Assembly: GCA_051000345.1 (NCBI GenBank)
Contig: JBPCOJ010000034.1
Span: 1 to 64,000, forward strand
DNA from: JBHENC01 sp051000345
Lineage (GTDB): Bacteria > Acidobacteriota > Blastocatellia > Pyrinomonadales > Pyrinomonadaceae
Length of the DNA stretch: 64,000 nucleotides
Reading direction: 5' to 3'
Both the position numbers and the translations under genes were made by a program. Positions 33,915 to 43,260 of the stretch are shown in pieces. The notes under the pieces were generated by a model. It made no database searches. It had not been told where the DNA came from and saw only the letters and a program-made list of their open reading frames with translations. Within the stretch, counting starts at the first letter, position 1. Each line of letters opens with the position of its first letter.

Positions 33915-36257
33915 TCAGGCAAACACAACGGCTTTTCTACAAGTTGTGTATAGAGCTTTGATAGATATTATAAGTAGTAGCCCCCAACTCAATAGAATCA
34001 GCCAAGGAAATCCAAAGGGGCGGTAGGTGAAGCTAACTCTGTTTCTGCCCGCAGAAACCTGCACCGCGCGAAAGATAAAATCGCCTCCATATACTGTGGC
34101 TATTTTATCATTGACTTTAACTTGCCAGCTACGCGCCCAACGATCAGTTACAAGCAGCCATCCATCCGTTGGAGCATCAACGTCGAAGATAAGATCGTCG
34201 GGCGAATACTTAACCGGAGTAATAGGAATTCTTTTAGAGGCAGGTAGTTCTTCGATTTGCGCAACCTGCTGAGCAATAGCCTGCTTAGAGTAATCAACCG
34301 AGTTTGGGTGAAGCAAGGCTTCGGGAGAATGAACGACCAGCGGCGGAGCGCCAAGTGCATCAGTTCTCTTGGCAAAGGCCGTAAAGCAGTTTTCAATCGG
34401 AGAGATATAGGCGATATCCTTTGAAAACCATATACGTTGTGTGCCGACCGCCGCGTCCTTCAATATGGGATTAGTTAGTATTTGACTGTAGTATTCATTA
34501 TTCGCTGTCACATATGCGCCAAAAGCCGGAATCTTCGTAATCAATTGATCGTTACAGGGGAAATTACATGGGGAAGCATTTCGCAGCAATCCATTTCGGG
34601 TAAGGTCAAGATTCGCCACATGATCTTCATCTAAACGCTTCCATCGTTGCACGTTTTCTACGGTCACCATTGTGTGTATCGAGATTCGATTTGTTAAAAA
34701 AGCGTCAGCCGTAGATATTATTAATAATATCAATGGAACGCACACTCGTCTAAGGTTGCCGGGCAGCATCCATCCGGCAAATGCCACACCGCAAATTCCT
34801 AACCAGATGGCAAAGAGGTGCACGCGAGCTAACTTCACGACAAAATCTCCGCCCGCATTCTTGAACGACATCGAACCATTGACATATGCGAAACAGAGTA
34901 GAGCAAGCGAGGCGATACAAATTGAGACCACCATAAATCGCAACCATATATGATGCTTTGAGGATAGACCGGCTGCCCTAAGCTCGCGAGTCGCGATTAA
35001 AGCAAGAACAGACACAGCAAATATGTAGTAACCACGAAAGATAGCAGCATGTCTAAAAAAGCGCATTGGATAAAACCAATCATAAAGCCATCCTCTAAGC
35101 GGAAGCGCTTGACCAAGCGCACAGGCAAGACTTAGAAAGGCAAGAAATGCCAGCCACCAACACCACCTACGACGTGTCGTCAAGAGCATCAGCGCGGCAA
35201 GTATCAAACTACATGCGCCCGTATAGATGCTTGTTGATGAAACATCTGTATATGACCAGAGTTCTCGATCATTGAACAATTTCAATTCCGCGAGGTATGG
35301 ACTTGCAAAGGTAGACAGAGCGCCGGGATGAAGCGCGTTGCTATATACAGCAAGTTCGCGGCTTAATGCGCCCACACGATTTTGGTATCCGGCTCCCTCG
35401 ACGAAGAAGGCGATATAGGTTGGCGAAAGAATAACGACTCCTACCAAGAATAAAAGAGCTAACGCAAAAAACACAGATCGTAGACTTGTGTCCGGCGTGG
35501 TGATCGTTGTCGAATTTATGCTTTTCGGTATTGATTCAGATTCAATGAAATCTGGAAATAACCATCTTCCTACCGCCCACAAACAAGCAAAGCATCCTGT
35601 AATCATTGTCAAACCCGGATAACCCGCTAAAGCTGATAACCCCCAAAGTGCTCCCGCTTCCACAGCCGACCACATTTTGTTTGAACTAAGTGCGATATCC
35701 AAGCGCCAAATAATCAAGGGCAGGAAGGAGAAAGCTGTGATGAATGGAGTATGCTCGGCGTGACCCGTATACATACCACAGAAAAGAAAGTTCAGCGCTA
35801 CTATGCATCCGCCCCAAACCGGCGCTTTCAAATGCCGGGCGAGCATGAGCATACCTAAACCGCCCAGCCACCACATCAACAGCCAGTAGATTATGAATCC
35901 CTTAGATGTGCCTCCGGTTACAAATCCGACTATAAAATTGATTGGAGAAAATGCGCCCACTTGAGGATCGCCAAGTAGCGGTAGCCCGCCGTTTGTCCAT
36001 GGGTCCCAGTAAATAAAACGCCCGGCTCTAGCATAATCAGCGACTAACACTTGGTAAGGTAGAAATGCGCCGTCGGCATCCCAAACGGCAACGACTAATC
36101 CTCGCAGCAAAAGGTGATTTGAAGCAAGAAACACGACCAATGTAGCTGCTCCGCCCAGCAGCCAACGAAATTTCACTAGCGCTTTACCGGATGGCGACTC
36201 TAAGAATTTATCGAAGAGGTGAAGTGTCTTTGAATTTAACCTTATTCTTCTTTGCAT
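33915..36257 (-). CDS. YfhO-like multi-spanning membrane protein
   Basis: About 780 residues with roughly a dozen membrane segments, an Asp-containing first periplasmic loop (VWDADGAFLPYQVLVADYARAG, WDPWTNGGLPLLGDPQ), and a C-terminal soluble beta domain (DRWARSWQVKVND, FRAVQVSAGRNRVSFTYRP), typical of YfhO proteins. These resemble GT-C glycosyltransferases that use lipid-linked sugars. ATG 36257 is my start; an in-frame TTG at 36314 adds 19 residues. The gene follows a GT2 and a methyltransferase, a likely surface-glycan cassette. AT-rich relative to flanks. Confidence 0.8.
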   Translation of the reverse strand: MQRRIRLNSKTLHLFDKFLESPSGKALVKFRWLLGGAATLVVFLASNHLLLRGLVVAVWDADGAFLPYQVLVADYARAGRFIYWDPWTNGGLPLLGDPQVGAFSPINFIVGFVTGGTSKGFIIYWLLMWWLGGLGMLMLARHLKAPVWGGCIVALNFLFCGMYTGHAEHTPFITAFSFLPLIIWRLDIALSSNKMWSAVEAGALWGLSALAGYPGLTMITGCFACLWAVGRWLFPDFIESESIPKSINSTTITTPDTSLRSVFFALALLFLVGVVILSPTYIAFFVEGAGYQNRVGALSRELAVYSNALHPGALSTFASPYLAELKLFNDRELWSYTDVSSTSIYTGACSLILAALMLLTTRRRWCWWLAFLAFLSLACALGQALPLRGWLYDWFYPMRFFRHAAIFRGYYIFAVSVLALIATRELRAAGLSSKHHIWLRFMVVSICIASLALLCFAYVNGSMSFKNAGGDFVVKLARVHLFAIWLGICGVAFAGWMLPGNLRRVCVPLILLIISTADAFLTNRISIHTMVTVENVQRWKRLDEDHVANLDLTRNGLLRNASPCNFPCNDQLITKIPAFGAYVTANNEYYSQILTNPILKDAAVGTQRIWFSKDIAYISPIENCFTAFAKRTDALGAPPLVVHSPEALLHPNSVDYSKQAIAQQVAQIEELPASKRIPITPVKYSPDDLIFDVDAPTDGWLLVTDRWARSWQVKVNDKIATVYGGDFIFRAVQVSAGRNRVSFTYRPFGFPWLILLSWGLLLIISIKALYTTCRKAVVFA

Positions 36258-36301
36258 TTTCTGAAGGTCGTTTCTATCTCCTCGTAATTTTGCTTGCTGT
36301 A

Positions 36302-36376
36302 ATGAGCGAGACAAAGAGCTAAAGTGTCGCGTTCACAATCTCACAATTAAAGTATTGGAGCTAAAAGCACCCGTGC
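36302..36376 (+). pseudogene. Degenerate second copy of the 45-codon frame
   Basis: Begins ATGAGCGAGACA and, after a one-base deletion relative to 30998, reads ELKCRVHNLTIKVLELKAPV then stop. Lies in the 36258-36664 gap, in which I recognise nothing else apart from AT-rich sequence. Confidence 0.4.
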
Positions 36377-36664
36377 TCTGTAGATGAAATGGAGGACGCT
36401 GTTGACTAATCAGTGTTTGCTTCTTCACATCTCACTTGCAGCAAGATTCAATCGCTAAAGGAGTTGGTAGCGGTCTGAACGAGTGCGCAACTTACATGTC
36501 TTGCTATTAAAGGACACTGGACATTGTGATTAAACTACTGTGGTTCGGTCTATTGTAATACTACGTAATGACACGTTGCCGCAAGACAAAATTTTGATGC
36601 CGCGTGCTTATTCGGATGGTTGTGTGCTATCGGTGCTTACTATTGAGTCCGCCACTGAAATTAA

Positions 36665-37603
36665 TCAAGCATTCTGTGCGCTAAACTCTTCGCTTAAAGC
36701 CTGCAAGCGTTTGATCGAATTATCGCTGATAATACGAAAGAGGCGTGCCGTGCAGCCTGCGGGAAGTTCTGCGGCGGTGACGGCGTCCGTGATGACGAAG
36801 GTGCTGGCGCTTAAACCTCTGCGCCAGTTTTTGGTACGCGCGTCGTGAAAGCTGAGTGTGGCGGCGTCGATTCCGGCGGCGATGAGGATGGTACGCGACC
36901 AGCGCAAAAATTCCGGCCAGCGCGAGACAACCGCAATCAAGGCATCGGGCGGCGGCGGCGCTTCTTCGCCGCGCAGTGATTCGGAGACGGAGCGCGCGCG
37001 GATTAATTCACACGACATGCCAGCGGGCAGCGCGTTGCGGGCGGCTTGCGCCTGTCGGTACATCGCAACGGGCATGGAACGCGTCAGGTCTTTTGTCTTG
37101 GCACAATCTTCCGGCCTCGCGCCGCGCACGGGAAACTCGCCGGCTTCGCTGATTTCCGCGATGAGAATTCTACGCAGTTCCGCGTCCGGCTCGACGATCA
37201 AAAAGTGATCCGGCAGCGGTGCGTTGAGACGCCGTGCGAGCCGCGCCGTGATTTCGTTTGGCGTGAAGCCGCGCGCTCGCGCCGCTTGCAGAAGATCCGA
37301 AACGAGTTTGTCTAATTCGTGCTCTGTATCGAGCTCGGATTCGGCGGCGTTTTCTTCGTCGAGTGGGAGCGGGCGGACGTAGATGCCGCTGCCTTTGCGA
37401 AACTCGACCCAGCCACGCGCGGCCAAATCTCTGTAAGCGGCGCTGACGGTGTTGAGGTGAATCTGAAAACGGCGCGCCATTTCGCGCGTGCTCGGCAATT
37501 TCTGGCCGGGCTGCAAATCGCAGCTTACGATGCCGAGCATAATCTGCGTTGCGAGTTGTTCGCGCAACGGCACGGCGCTGTTTTTCGAGAGCCAGAATTT
37601 CAT
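36665..37603 (-). CDS. GntR-family transcriptional regulator
   Basis: Winged-helix GntR domain at residues 1-75 (PLREQLATQIMLGIVSCDLQ, LPSTREMARRFQIHLNTVSAA, GSGIYVR). The remaining ~230 residues contain a stretch resembling a receiver start (HFLIVEPDAELRRILIAEI) and alternating hydrophobic strands, not one of the standard FadR/UTRA/aminotransferase effector domains. It could bind a ligand or DNA-repeat signal; unknown. A 3' remnant of a paralogue lies at 31104. Confidence 0.82.
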   Translation of the reverse strand: MKFWLSKNSAVPLREQLATQIMLGIVSCDLQPGQKLPSTREMARRFQIHLNTVSAAYRDLAARGWVEFRKGSGIYVRPLPLDEENAAESELDTEHELDKLVSDLLQAARARGFTPNEITARLARRLNAPLPDHFLIVEPDAELRRILIAEISEAGEFPVRGARPEDCAKTKDLTRSMPVAMYRQAQAARNALPAGMSCELIRARSVSESLRGEEAPPPPDALIAVVSRWPEFLRWSRTILIAAGIDAATLSFHDARTKNWRRGLSASTFVITDAVTAAELPAGCTARLFRIISDNSIKRLQALSEEFSAQNA

Positions 37604-37720
37604 GTGCCGTACTCTCGGCGTGAAGACAAAGGATAGGTTGCGCGCAATCGGTAAATTAAGTTTTAAGACACCGGCACGCGCCTTTGTGTCGATAACTTAT
37701 CTCACGCGCCCGGGATAAAA

Positions 37721-37763
37721 AGAAAGGCCGCCCTCTTCAATTTATGAGCGGCGGCCTTCTTCT
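37721..37763 (-). terminator. Terminator of the H1-like operon
   Basis: Stem GGCCGCCCTC / GAGCGGCGGCC with flanking AAGAAA / TTCTT, 30 bases past the stop of the minus-strand gene at 37793. Confidence 0.65.
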
Positions 37764-37792
37764 CGTTGAGCGACAAACGCTTGAGTCCAGCT

Positions 37793-38170
37793 TTAAGGCT
37801 TTCGCTCGTCGGTTAGAGTGTCAATTATGTTGGCGACGTCTTTGGCCACACGGCTGGTGACCTTGGCGGCACTGACGATATTAATTTTCGAGCCGCCTTT
37901 TTTTGCGCCGCCCTTTTTCGAGGCACCTTTCTTAGCTCCGCCTTTTTTGGCAGCACCTTTTTTGGCTGTGCTCTTTTGCGAGCCGCCTTTTTTAGTTGTG
38001 CTCTTCTTCGCCGCGCCCTTTTTGGCTGTGCCTTTTTTAGCCCCGCCCTTTTTAGAACCGCCGGTGCTTCGCTTGGCGGCACCGCTCTTCTTAGCTCCGC
38101 CGGATTTCTTGCTGCCGCCGGAACTGCTTTTCTTGCTGGAAGTTTTTTTAGAGCTGCTCTTTGTTGCCAT
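37793..38170 (-). CDS. Histone H1-like Lys/Ala-rich protein (125 aa)
   Basis: Residues 1-95 are almost entirely Lys, Ser, Gly, Ala and Thr in KKGAAKK/KKSGGAK units, like eukaryotic H1 tails and bacterial H1-like proteins (HctA/AlgP type). A short C-terminal segment (INIVSAAKVTSRVAKDVANI) is an ordered helix. Probably binds DNA non-specifically. ATG with GGGAGG upstream, inside the end of the preceding H1-like gene, so translated together. Confidence 0.8.
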   Translation of the reverse strand: MATKSSSKKTSSKKSSSGGSKKSGGAKKSGAAKRSTGGSKKGGAKKGTAKKGAAKKSTTKKGGSQKSTAKKGAAKKGGAKKGASKKGGAKKGGSKINIVSAAKVTSRVAKDVANIIDTLTDERKP

Positions 38171-38175
38171 AAAGT

Positions 38176-39060
38176 TTATCTTCTGCCTCCCTTTTTAGCT
38201 GCGCCTTTTTTAGCGCCGCTGCCCTTTTTGGCTCCGCCTTTTTTACTGCCGCCCCTTGTGCGGCTGGCAACGGAACTGCCGCGCCCGCTGCCCATGCCGC
38301 GTGCGACGCCGCCCGTGCCGCCCTTCTTCGCGCCGCCTCTGGCGCTGCCCTTACCACCGGCTTTCGACGGCATGGCTTTCTTGCCCGCGCTCTTTTTAGT
38401 TGCGTTGCCGAAGCCTTTTTTAGCGGCACCCTTTTTAGCAGCGCCTTTCTTCGCGCCACTGTTCTTCGCGGCAGATTTGCTGGCTAAAGACTTCTTGGCT
38501 GCGCCTTTTTTAGCACCGCTTTTTTTGGTGCCGCCACCACCCTGACCGCCGCGCGTGCCGCCGCCAGCGTTTTTACTGCCGCCTGCGCCGCCTTTTTTCG
38601 CGCCGCCCTGCGCAGCAGCTTTGCCCGCGCTCTGCTTGGCACTGCCCTTCTTTGCGCTGCCTTTACCGGCGCTACTCTTCTTGCCTGCGCCGCCGCCTTT
38701 TTTCGCGTCGCCCGCATTGCTGCCGCTCTTGCTTGCGGCTTGTTTTGCGCCGCCGCTTTTTCGCGCTCCGCCGCTTGTGCTGCCAGCGCTGCCGGACAAG
38801 CCCGCGCCCATACCCGTGTTACGGCCAATGGCCTGACCGCCGTGGGGTTCTTCGCTCGTGCCTTCACGACCGCTGCTGCCGAAGTCTGGGCCGCTGCCGC
38901 TACCGCCGGTATCGCTTATGCCTTCACCGGCTCCCGTGTCGCTGCTGCCTCTGCCTGTGCCGGTTGCGTTGCTATCGGTCATGCTGCCGCCATCGTTGTT
39001 TCGGTCTTCCGGACGATTCATGTCGTCGTCCCGGTTCGTGCCATTCCCCTGTTCAGCCAT
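38176..39060 (-). CDS. Histone H1-like protein with acidic/Gly-rich N-terminus
   Basis: 294 residues from ATG 39060, supported by AAGGAG 8 bases upstream. First ~100 residues are Gly/Asp/Asn/Ser-rich and acidic (MAEQGNGTNRDDDMNRPEDR), the rest Lys/Ala/Gly repeats (KKGAAKKG, GGAKKGG). The opposing charges suggest a chromatin-like protein with a self-shielding head. Five bases separate it from the second H1-like gene. The repeat DNA also yields long open antisense frames, which are artefacts. Confidence 0.75.
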   Translation of the reverse strand: MAEQGNGTNRDDDMNRPEDRNNDGGSMTDSNATGTGRGSSDTGAGEGISDTGGSGSGPDFGSSGREGTSEEPHGGQAIGRNTGMGAGLSGSAGSTSGGARKSGGAKQAASKSGSNAGDAKKGGGAGKKSSAGKGSAKKGSAKQSAGKAAAQGGAKKGGAGGSKNAGGGTRGGQGGGGTKKSGAKKGAAKKSLASKSAAKNSGAKKGAAKKGAAKKGFGNATKKSAGKKAMPSKAGGKGSARGGAKKGGTGGVARGMGSGRGSSVASRTRGGSKKGGAKKGSGAKKGAAKKGGRR

Positions 39061-39275
39061 ATCGTCTACTCCTTGTTGTAAGGTGAAAACCCTTGTGCCG
39101 GAAATTTGAATAAGACGTTCCTGATAAGACATCGGCGCGCTTATGCGGCGCAGCATAACATAACTCGCACACACTTGATTCTTCTTTCTTACAGGCACGC
39201 GGATGTTTTTTATTCCGGTGCTATAATCGGCGACTCGATCTTCCGCACGCGCTGTGTCGATAAACTTTTTTTGCG

Positions 39276-39839
39276 ATGCCGATTGAACTCAATGCACTTT
39301 CTTCCGCGCTCTCGATTCTGACGGCGATGATTACGCCCGCCGTTTTAATCTCTGCCTGCGGCACAATGATTCTCTCAACTTCGACGCGTCTCGGGCGCGT
39401 CGTTGACCGCGTCCGCTCTCTCTCGGATCGCATTGAAGAACTGGCGGGCAGCGATCCTGCAATTAAGTTTTACGAAGAACGCCGCCGAGTAATCTTCGAG
39501 CAACTCGACAAACTGACGAGCCGCGCGCGACTGCTGCAACGCTGCATGACAGTCTTTTATATGGCGCTCGGAATCTTCGTCGCGACGAGCGTTGCGATTG
39601 GTGTCGTCGCTGTCTCAAGCGCGCGCTATCAATGGATTCCCGTCGTCTTCGGTCTCATCGGCGCGTGCTTTCTTTTTTACGGCAGCGTGCTTTTAATTTT
39701 CGAGGCGCGGCTTGCCTTAAGCACGATTCATGCGGAGATGGATTTCATCTGGCAGCTCGGCCAACAATTCGCGCCCGCCGAACTCGTCGAGGGACACAAA
39801 CCGCACCGCGTTCACTTCCGGCGCAATCATCCATCATGA
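39276..39839 (+). CDS. DUF2721 family membrane protein
   Basis: 187 residues with membrane segments at the N-terminus (ILTAMITPAVLISACGTMIL) and two later ones (MALGIFVATSVAIGVVAV; VVFGLIGACFLFYGSVLLIF). The motif STRLGRVVDRVR after the first segment is typical of DUF2721. Function unknown. Its stop overlaps the next gene's ATG by 4 bases (ATGA). Confidence 0.85.
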   Translation: MPIELNALSSALSILTAMITPAVLISACGTMILSTSTRLGRVVDRVRSLSDRIEELAGSDPAIKFYEERRRVIFEQLDKLTSRARLLQRCMTVFYMALGIFVATSVAIGVVAVSSARYQWIPVVFGLIGACFLFYGSVLLIFEARLALSTIHAEMDFIWQLGQQFAPAELVEGHKPHRVHFRRNHPS

Positions 39840-40870
39840 CTTCACAGACTTTCAAGCCTGCTTATCTCGAACTACTTGCAACGGGCGAACTCGAACGCCG
39901 CGTCGGGCAACTCGAAAATTTATTGGAGCGTTGCACCGTTTGCCCGCGCGATTGTTTCAACAATCGTCTGCAAAATGAAATCGCCGCCTGCTATTCGGGA
40001 CGCCTGCCCGTTGTTTCATCCTATACGGCGCACTTCGGCGAAGAACCCGCCCTCGCAGGCACGCGCGGCGCAGGTAATATTTTTTTCGGCAACTGCAATC
40101 TGCGCTGCGTTTATTGCCAGAACTACCAAATCTCGCAAACGCACAAACAGCAAATCAAAAACGAAGTCACGCACGAACGCCTCAGTGAGATGATGCTCGA
40201 ACTGCAAGCGCGCGGCTGCCACAACATCAACTTCGTTTCACCGACGCACTTCGCTCCGCAAATGGCGCGCAGCATTCTCATCGCCGCAGAGCGAGGGCTT
40301 CAACTGCCCATCGTCTATAACACCAACGCTTACGATTCCGTCGAAGCCCTGCGTTTACTAAACAACATCGTCGGCGTTTATCTGCCCGATTTGAAATACG
40401 CGGATTCCGCAGAAGGCTATGCTTACTCGAAGGTAAAAAACTACACGGAGCACGCCCGCGCTGCCATCACAGAGATGTACAACCAAACCGGCGACGAACT
40501 CGTTTTCGGTGAAGACGGATTACTCAAGCGCGGCCTCGTCATACGCCTGCTCGTGTTGCCGAACGACATCGCGGGCGTGCGTGAATCCCTCGAATGGATC
40601 AAAGACACATTAAGCCCGCGCGTCGCCGTCTCCATGATGGCGCAGTATTACGCGACGAACCGCGCCGCGACAGACGAACGCTACACACTGCTTTCGCGCC
40701 GCATCACGGAATCCGAATGGCTGCGCGCTCTCTCCGCGCTCGATGAACTGGGAATGGAAGAAGGCTGGATGCAGGAATACGACGGGGCGGCGCACTACTA
40801 TCGCCCGGACTTCACGAACACGGATGCGCCGTTCACAGACATCAGAGATTTCGACGCAAAAGAAGCATAG
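39836..40870 (+). CDS. Radical SAM enzyme, AmmeMemoRadiSam/PflA-like
   Basis: 344 residues. The [4Fe-4S]/SAM motif is CNLRCVYCQNY (CxxxCxxC), preceded by a second Cys set CTVCPRDCFNN near the N-terminus. Later motifs NTNAYDSVE and DLKYADSAEGYAYS fit uncharacterised PFL-activase-like radical SAM proteins. ATG 39836 overlaps the DUF2721 stop; earlier in-frame sequence lies inside that gene. Substrate unknown. Confidence 0.85.
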   Translation: MTSQTFKPAYLELLATGELERRVGQLENLLERCTVCPRDCFNNRLQNEIAACYSGRLPVVSSYTAHFGEEPALAGTRGAGNIFFGNCNLRCVYCQNYQISQTHKQQIKNEVTHERLSEMMLELQARGCHNINFVSPTHFAPQMARSILIAAERGLQLPIVYNTNAYDSVEALRLLNNIVGVYLPDLKYADSAEGYAYSKVKNYTEHARAAITEMYNQTGDELVFGEDGLLKRGLVIRLLVLPNDIAGVRESLEWIKDTLSPRVAVSMMAQYYATNRAATDERYTLLSRRITESEWLRALSALDELGMEEGWMQEYDGAAHYYRPDFTNTDAPFTDIRDFDAKEA

Positions 40871-40906
40871 CGCCGGAAAGCGAATTTTGGCGTCTGGAAT
40901 CGAACT

Positions 40907-41464
40907 GTGCTAACGAAAAAGAAAACAAACCGAATTGACGCAGGGATTCGGCCTGTAGATTTACCATACCTCCGCTTCACTTTGTCTGAGCGTGAAAGTT
41001 TGCGACGGCTTGCAAAGAGTGTTGATGTAAAAGAACGCAGAATTAGTTTAGATTATCTTTGGTTAGGAGTTTTTCATAAGCAGAATTATAAATTTATGAT
41101 TGAAATGTGTGATGAATTGATCCCGGATAGAAGTCAATATATTCGTGGGCAATCGCTACTGTTACTCGGATATTTTGTTAAAGATCAGCCTGAATTGATT
41201 TGGTCGCAAATAGTAAAATGGGGTTCAGGCAGAAATAGTGATATACGTGTTGGAATTGCCTGTTATATTTTAGAGCATCTTTTGCAACATCACTTCTCAA
41301 ATTATTTCCCGAAGGTAAAGGTATTGATAGAGCAGGGAAATAATTTGCTCGCAGATACATTGTCGTACTGCTATAAATTAGGGGAAACAGAAAAGCCGGT
41401 TAATGCTAAAAGGTTTGATGCGTTGATAGAGAAATACGGAAAGAAAGTTAAAGGCGTAAATTAA
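40907..41464 (+). CDS. AT-rich hypothetical protein (185 aa), HEAT-like
   Basis: Not recognised. Helical repeats of ~35 residues (ISLDYLWLGVFHKQNYKFMI, QYIRGQSLLLLGYFVK, DIRVGIACYILEHLL) resemble HEAT/armadillo units. GTG start. Base composition is distinctly AT-richer than flanking genes, suggesting recent acquisition. Convergent with folA, separated by 3 bases. Confidence 0.65.
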   Translation: MLTKKKTNRIDAGIRPVDLPYLRFTLSERESLRRLAKSVDVKERRISLDYLWLGVFHKQNYKFMIEMCDELIPDRSQYIRGQSLLLLGYFVKDQPELIWSQIVKWGSGRNSDIRVGIACYILEHLLQHHFSNYFPKVKVLIEQGNNLLADTLSYCYKLGETEKPVNAKRFDALIEKYGKKVKGVN

Positions 41465-41467
41465 CCG

Positions 41468-41947
41468 CTATAGCGCTCGCTCATAAAATTTCACCACAAG
41501 ATTTTCTTCCAACTCCCGTAAATCAGAGGCGCGGAATCCATCTAAAAAGTTTTCCGGCATAAACGTATCCGCGTCTTCTACCGCGAGCGGAATTTCCGTG
41601 ACAATCCACTTATCTATTTCACCGGCAAAGGCGCAGTAGATTTGTTCACCGCCGATAATAAAAAGATCGCACACGAGATACGGCTTCAAGGCGAGCACGT
41701 TGAGTTTGTCACGCAGCAATATCACGCCGTCCTGCGCCGAGATTTCAGACATGCGCGAGAGGACGATGTTTAATCTGTTCGGCAAAGGCTTCTTGAGCGA
41801 CGCCCATGTTTTGTAGCCCATCACGCAGGCGTTTCCAACAGTCTGCTGCCGGAAAAATCTCATGTCCGCCGCGTAGTGCCACGGCAACGCGCCGTGCCGT
41901 CCAATCGCATTGTTTCGATCTAAGGCGACAAGGCCGATGATTGCCAT
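41468..41947 (-). CDS. folA: Dihydrofolate reductase
   Basis: Reduces dihydrofolate to tetrahydrofolate with NADPH. Motifs IGLVALDRNNAIG, LPWHYAADMRFFRQQT, VMGYKTW and IIGGEQIY. 159 residues, usual length. Follows thyA with 26 bases between, the common thyA-folA pair that recycles folate during dTMP synthesis. Confidence 0.93.
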   Translation of the reverse strand: MAIIGLVALDRNNAIGRHGALPWHYAADMRFFRQQTVGNACVMGYKTWASLKKPLPNRLNIVLSRMSEISAQDGVILLRDKLNVLALKPYLVCDLFIIGGEQIYCAFAGEIDKWIVTEIPLAVEDADTFMPENFLDGFRASDLRELEENLVVKFYERAL

Positions 41948-41973
41948 ACGCGCGCGTTTCCTTTCGCTTTCCT

Positions 41974-42822
41974 TTACACCGCAACCGGCGCGGCGATTTT
42001 GCCGTGCGATTCGTAACCTACGAGCTTCAAATTCTCATATTGAAAATTGAGCAATCCATCGAGGCCGCGCAATCGCTTTGCACCATCCATAATTTCAAGG
42101 CGCGGCAATTTCAGCGGTTCGCGCGCGAGAACTTCCTTGACCTGTTCGAGATGGTTTTTATAAATGTGGTAATCGCCGAGCGTGTAAACGAATTCGCCTG
42201 CTTCCAACTCGCAGACGTGCGCGATCATGTGCGTCAAAAGCGCGTAGGAACTGATGTTGAATGGCACCCCTAAGAAGGCATCCGCCGAGCGCTGGTAAAG
42301 CTGGCAGTGAAGAATCTTTTCGTTCTCGACTTTGAATTGAAAAAGCGTGTGACACGGCGGCAGATCAACCAACTCGCTCTGCGACGGATGCCAGCCCGTG
42401 ACTATAAGCCTGCGCGAGTTCGGATTCTGATTAATGTTTTCAATAAGGCGCGCAATCTGGTCAACGCCGTCGCGCTGCGGATAATTTCCGTTAAAGGAGC
42501 GCCACAGATAACCATAGACAGGGCCGAGGTCGCCTTCCTCGCGCCCGAAGCGGCTTGTGTGTTCGAGGTCAGCCCACTCCGCCCAGATGTCCACACCCCG
42601 CGCGCGCAGATCAAGTTCGTTTGTGCTGCCCGAAAGAAACCAAAACAACTCCTCACAAATCCATCTGAACGGAACTCTTTTAGTTGTTACCAAAGGAAAG
42701 CCTTCTCGCAGGTCAAATCTAGTTTGGTAACCGAAATGCGAGATCGTGCCGACGCCCGTGCGGTCTTCGTGCGCCGTGCCGCGAAGTAAAATTGACTGAA
42801 GCAAATCCTGATACTGTTTCAT
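41974..42822 (-). CDS. thyA: Thymidylate synthase
   Basis: Methylates dUMP to dTMP. Catalytic Cys in PPCHTLFQF, dUMP-binding RRLIVTGW and HMIAHVCELEAGEFV, C-terminal YESHGKIAAPVAV. 282 residues. ATG start; operon with folA downstream. Confidence 0.95.
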   Translation of the reverse strand: MKQYQDLLQSILLRGTAHEDRTGVGTISHFGYQTRFDLREGFPLVTTKRVPFRWICEELFWFLSGSTNELDLRARGVDIWAEWADLEHTSRFGREEGDLGPVYGYLWRSFNGNYPQRDGVDQIARLIENINQNPNSRRLIVTGWHPSQSELVDLPPCHTLFQFKVENEKILHCQLYQRSADAFLGVPFNISSYALLTHMIAHVCELEAGEFVYTLGDYHIYKNHLEQVKEVLAREPLKLPRLEIMDGAKRLRGLDGLLNFQYENLKLVGYESHGKIAAPVAV

Positions 42823-42883
42823 GCGCTCTCTGTCTTTATGATATTCTTAAGACAATTCGAGAACAAAGGAGAAGAAAGTTTTT

Positions 42884-43165
42884 ATGACCGGCGAAATTAA
42901 ATGCAAACGGTGCGGCAACCGGCGCGCGCCGCTCGGCTATGCGCCATTCCCGACGGAGTTGGGGCAACGCGTCGCAACGGAAATCTGCCAGCCGTGCTGG
43001 GCTGAATGGCTCGCCAAGCAAAGCATGTTGATTAACCACTACGGCCTCGATCTCTCTAACCCCGAATCGCAAAGTTTTCTCTTCGACAACATGCAAGCTT
43101 TTTTCTTCAACGACGGTCAGATGAGCACCATCGACACCAGCAAAGAAGGCAGCGTCAAATGGTAA
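42884..43165 (+). CDS. YggX-like Fe(II)-trafficking / oxidative-damage protection protein
   Basis: 93 residues. Cys pairs IKCKRCGNR and ICQPCWAEWLAKQSMLINHYGL mirror the YggX family pattern (WxxWxxxQxMLIN). The extra CxxC at the N-terminus is not in E. coli YggX and could bind zinc. GGAGAAGAAAG precedes ATG. Confidence 0.8.
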   Translation: MTGEIKCKRCGNRRAPLGYAPFPTELGQRVATEICQPCWAEWLAKQSMLINHYGLDLSNPESQSFLFDNMQAFFFNDGQMSTIDTSKEGSVKW

Positions 43166-43260
43166 ACCGCGCCGCGTGATAATTGTAGGGGCAGCGGGCA
43201 AGTCCTCCGCCCGCTTTGCTTTGCTGTCTTTGTTGATTCACGAAGGCACAGAACGTATCC

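Noticed and set aside
37818..38545. Hydrophobic plus-strand frames opposite the H1-like genes
   Set aside because: Reverse complement of Lys/Ala repeat codons gives Phe/Leu/Ala/Pro repeats; strand with Shine-Dalgarno and terminator is minus.
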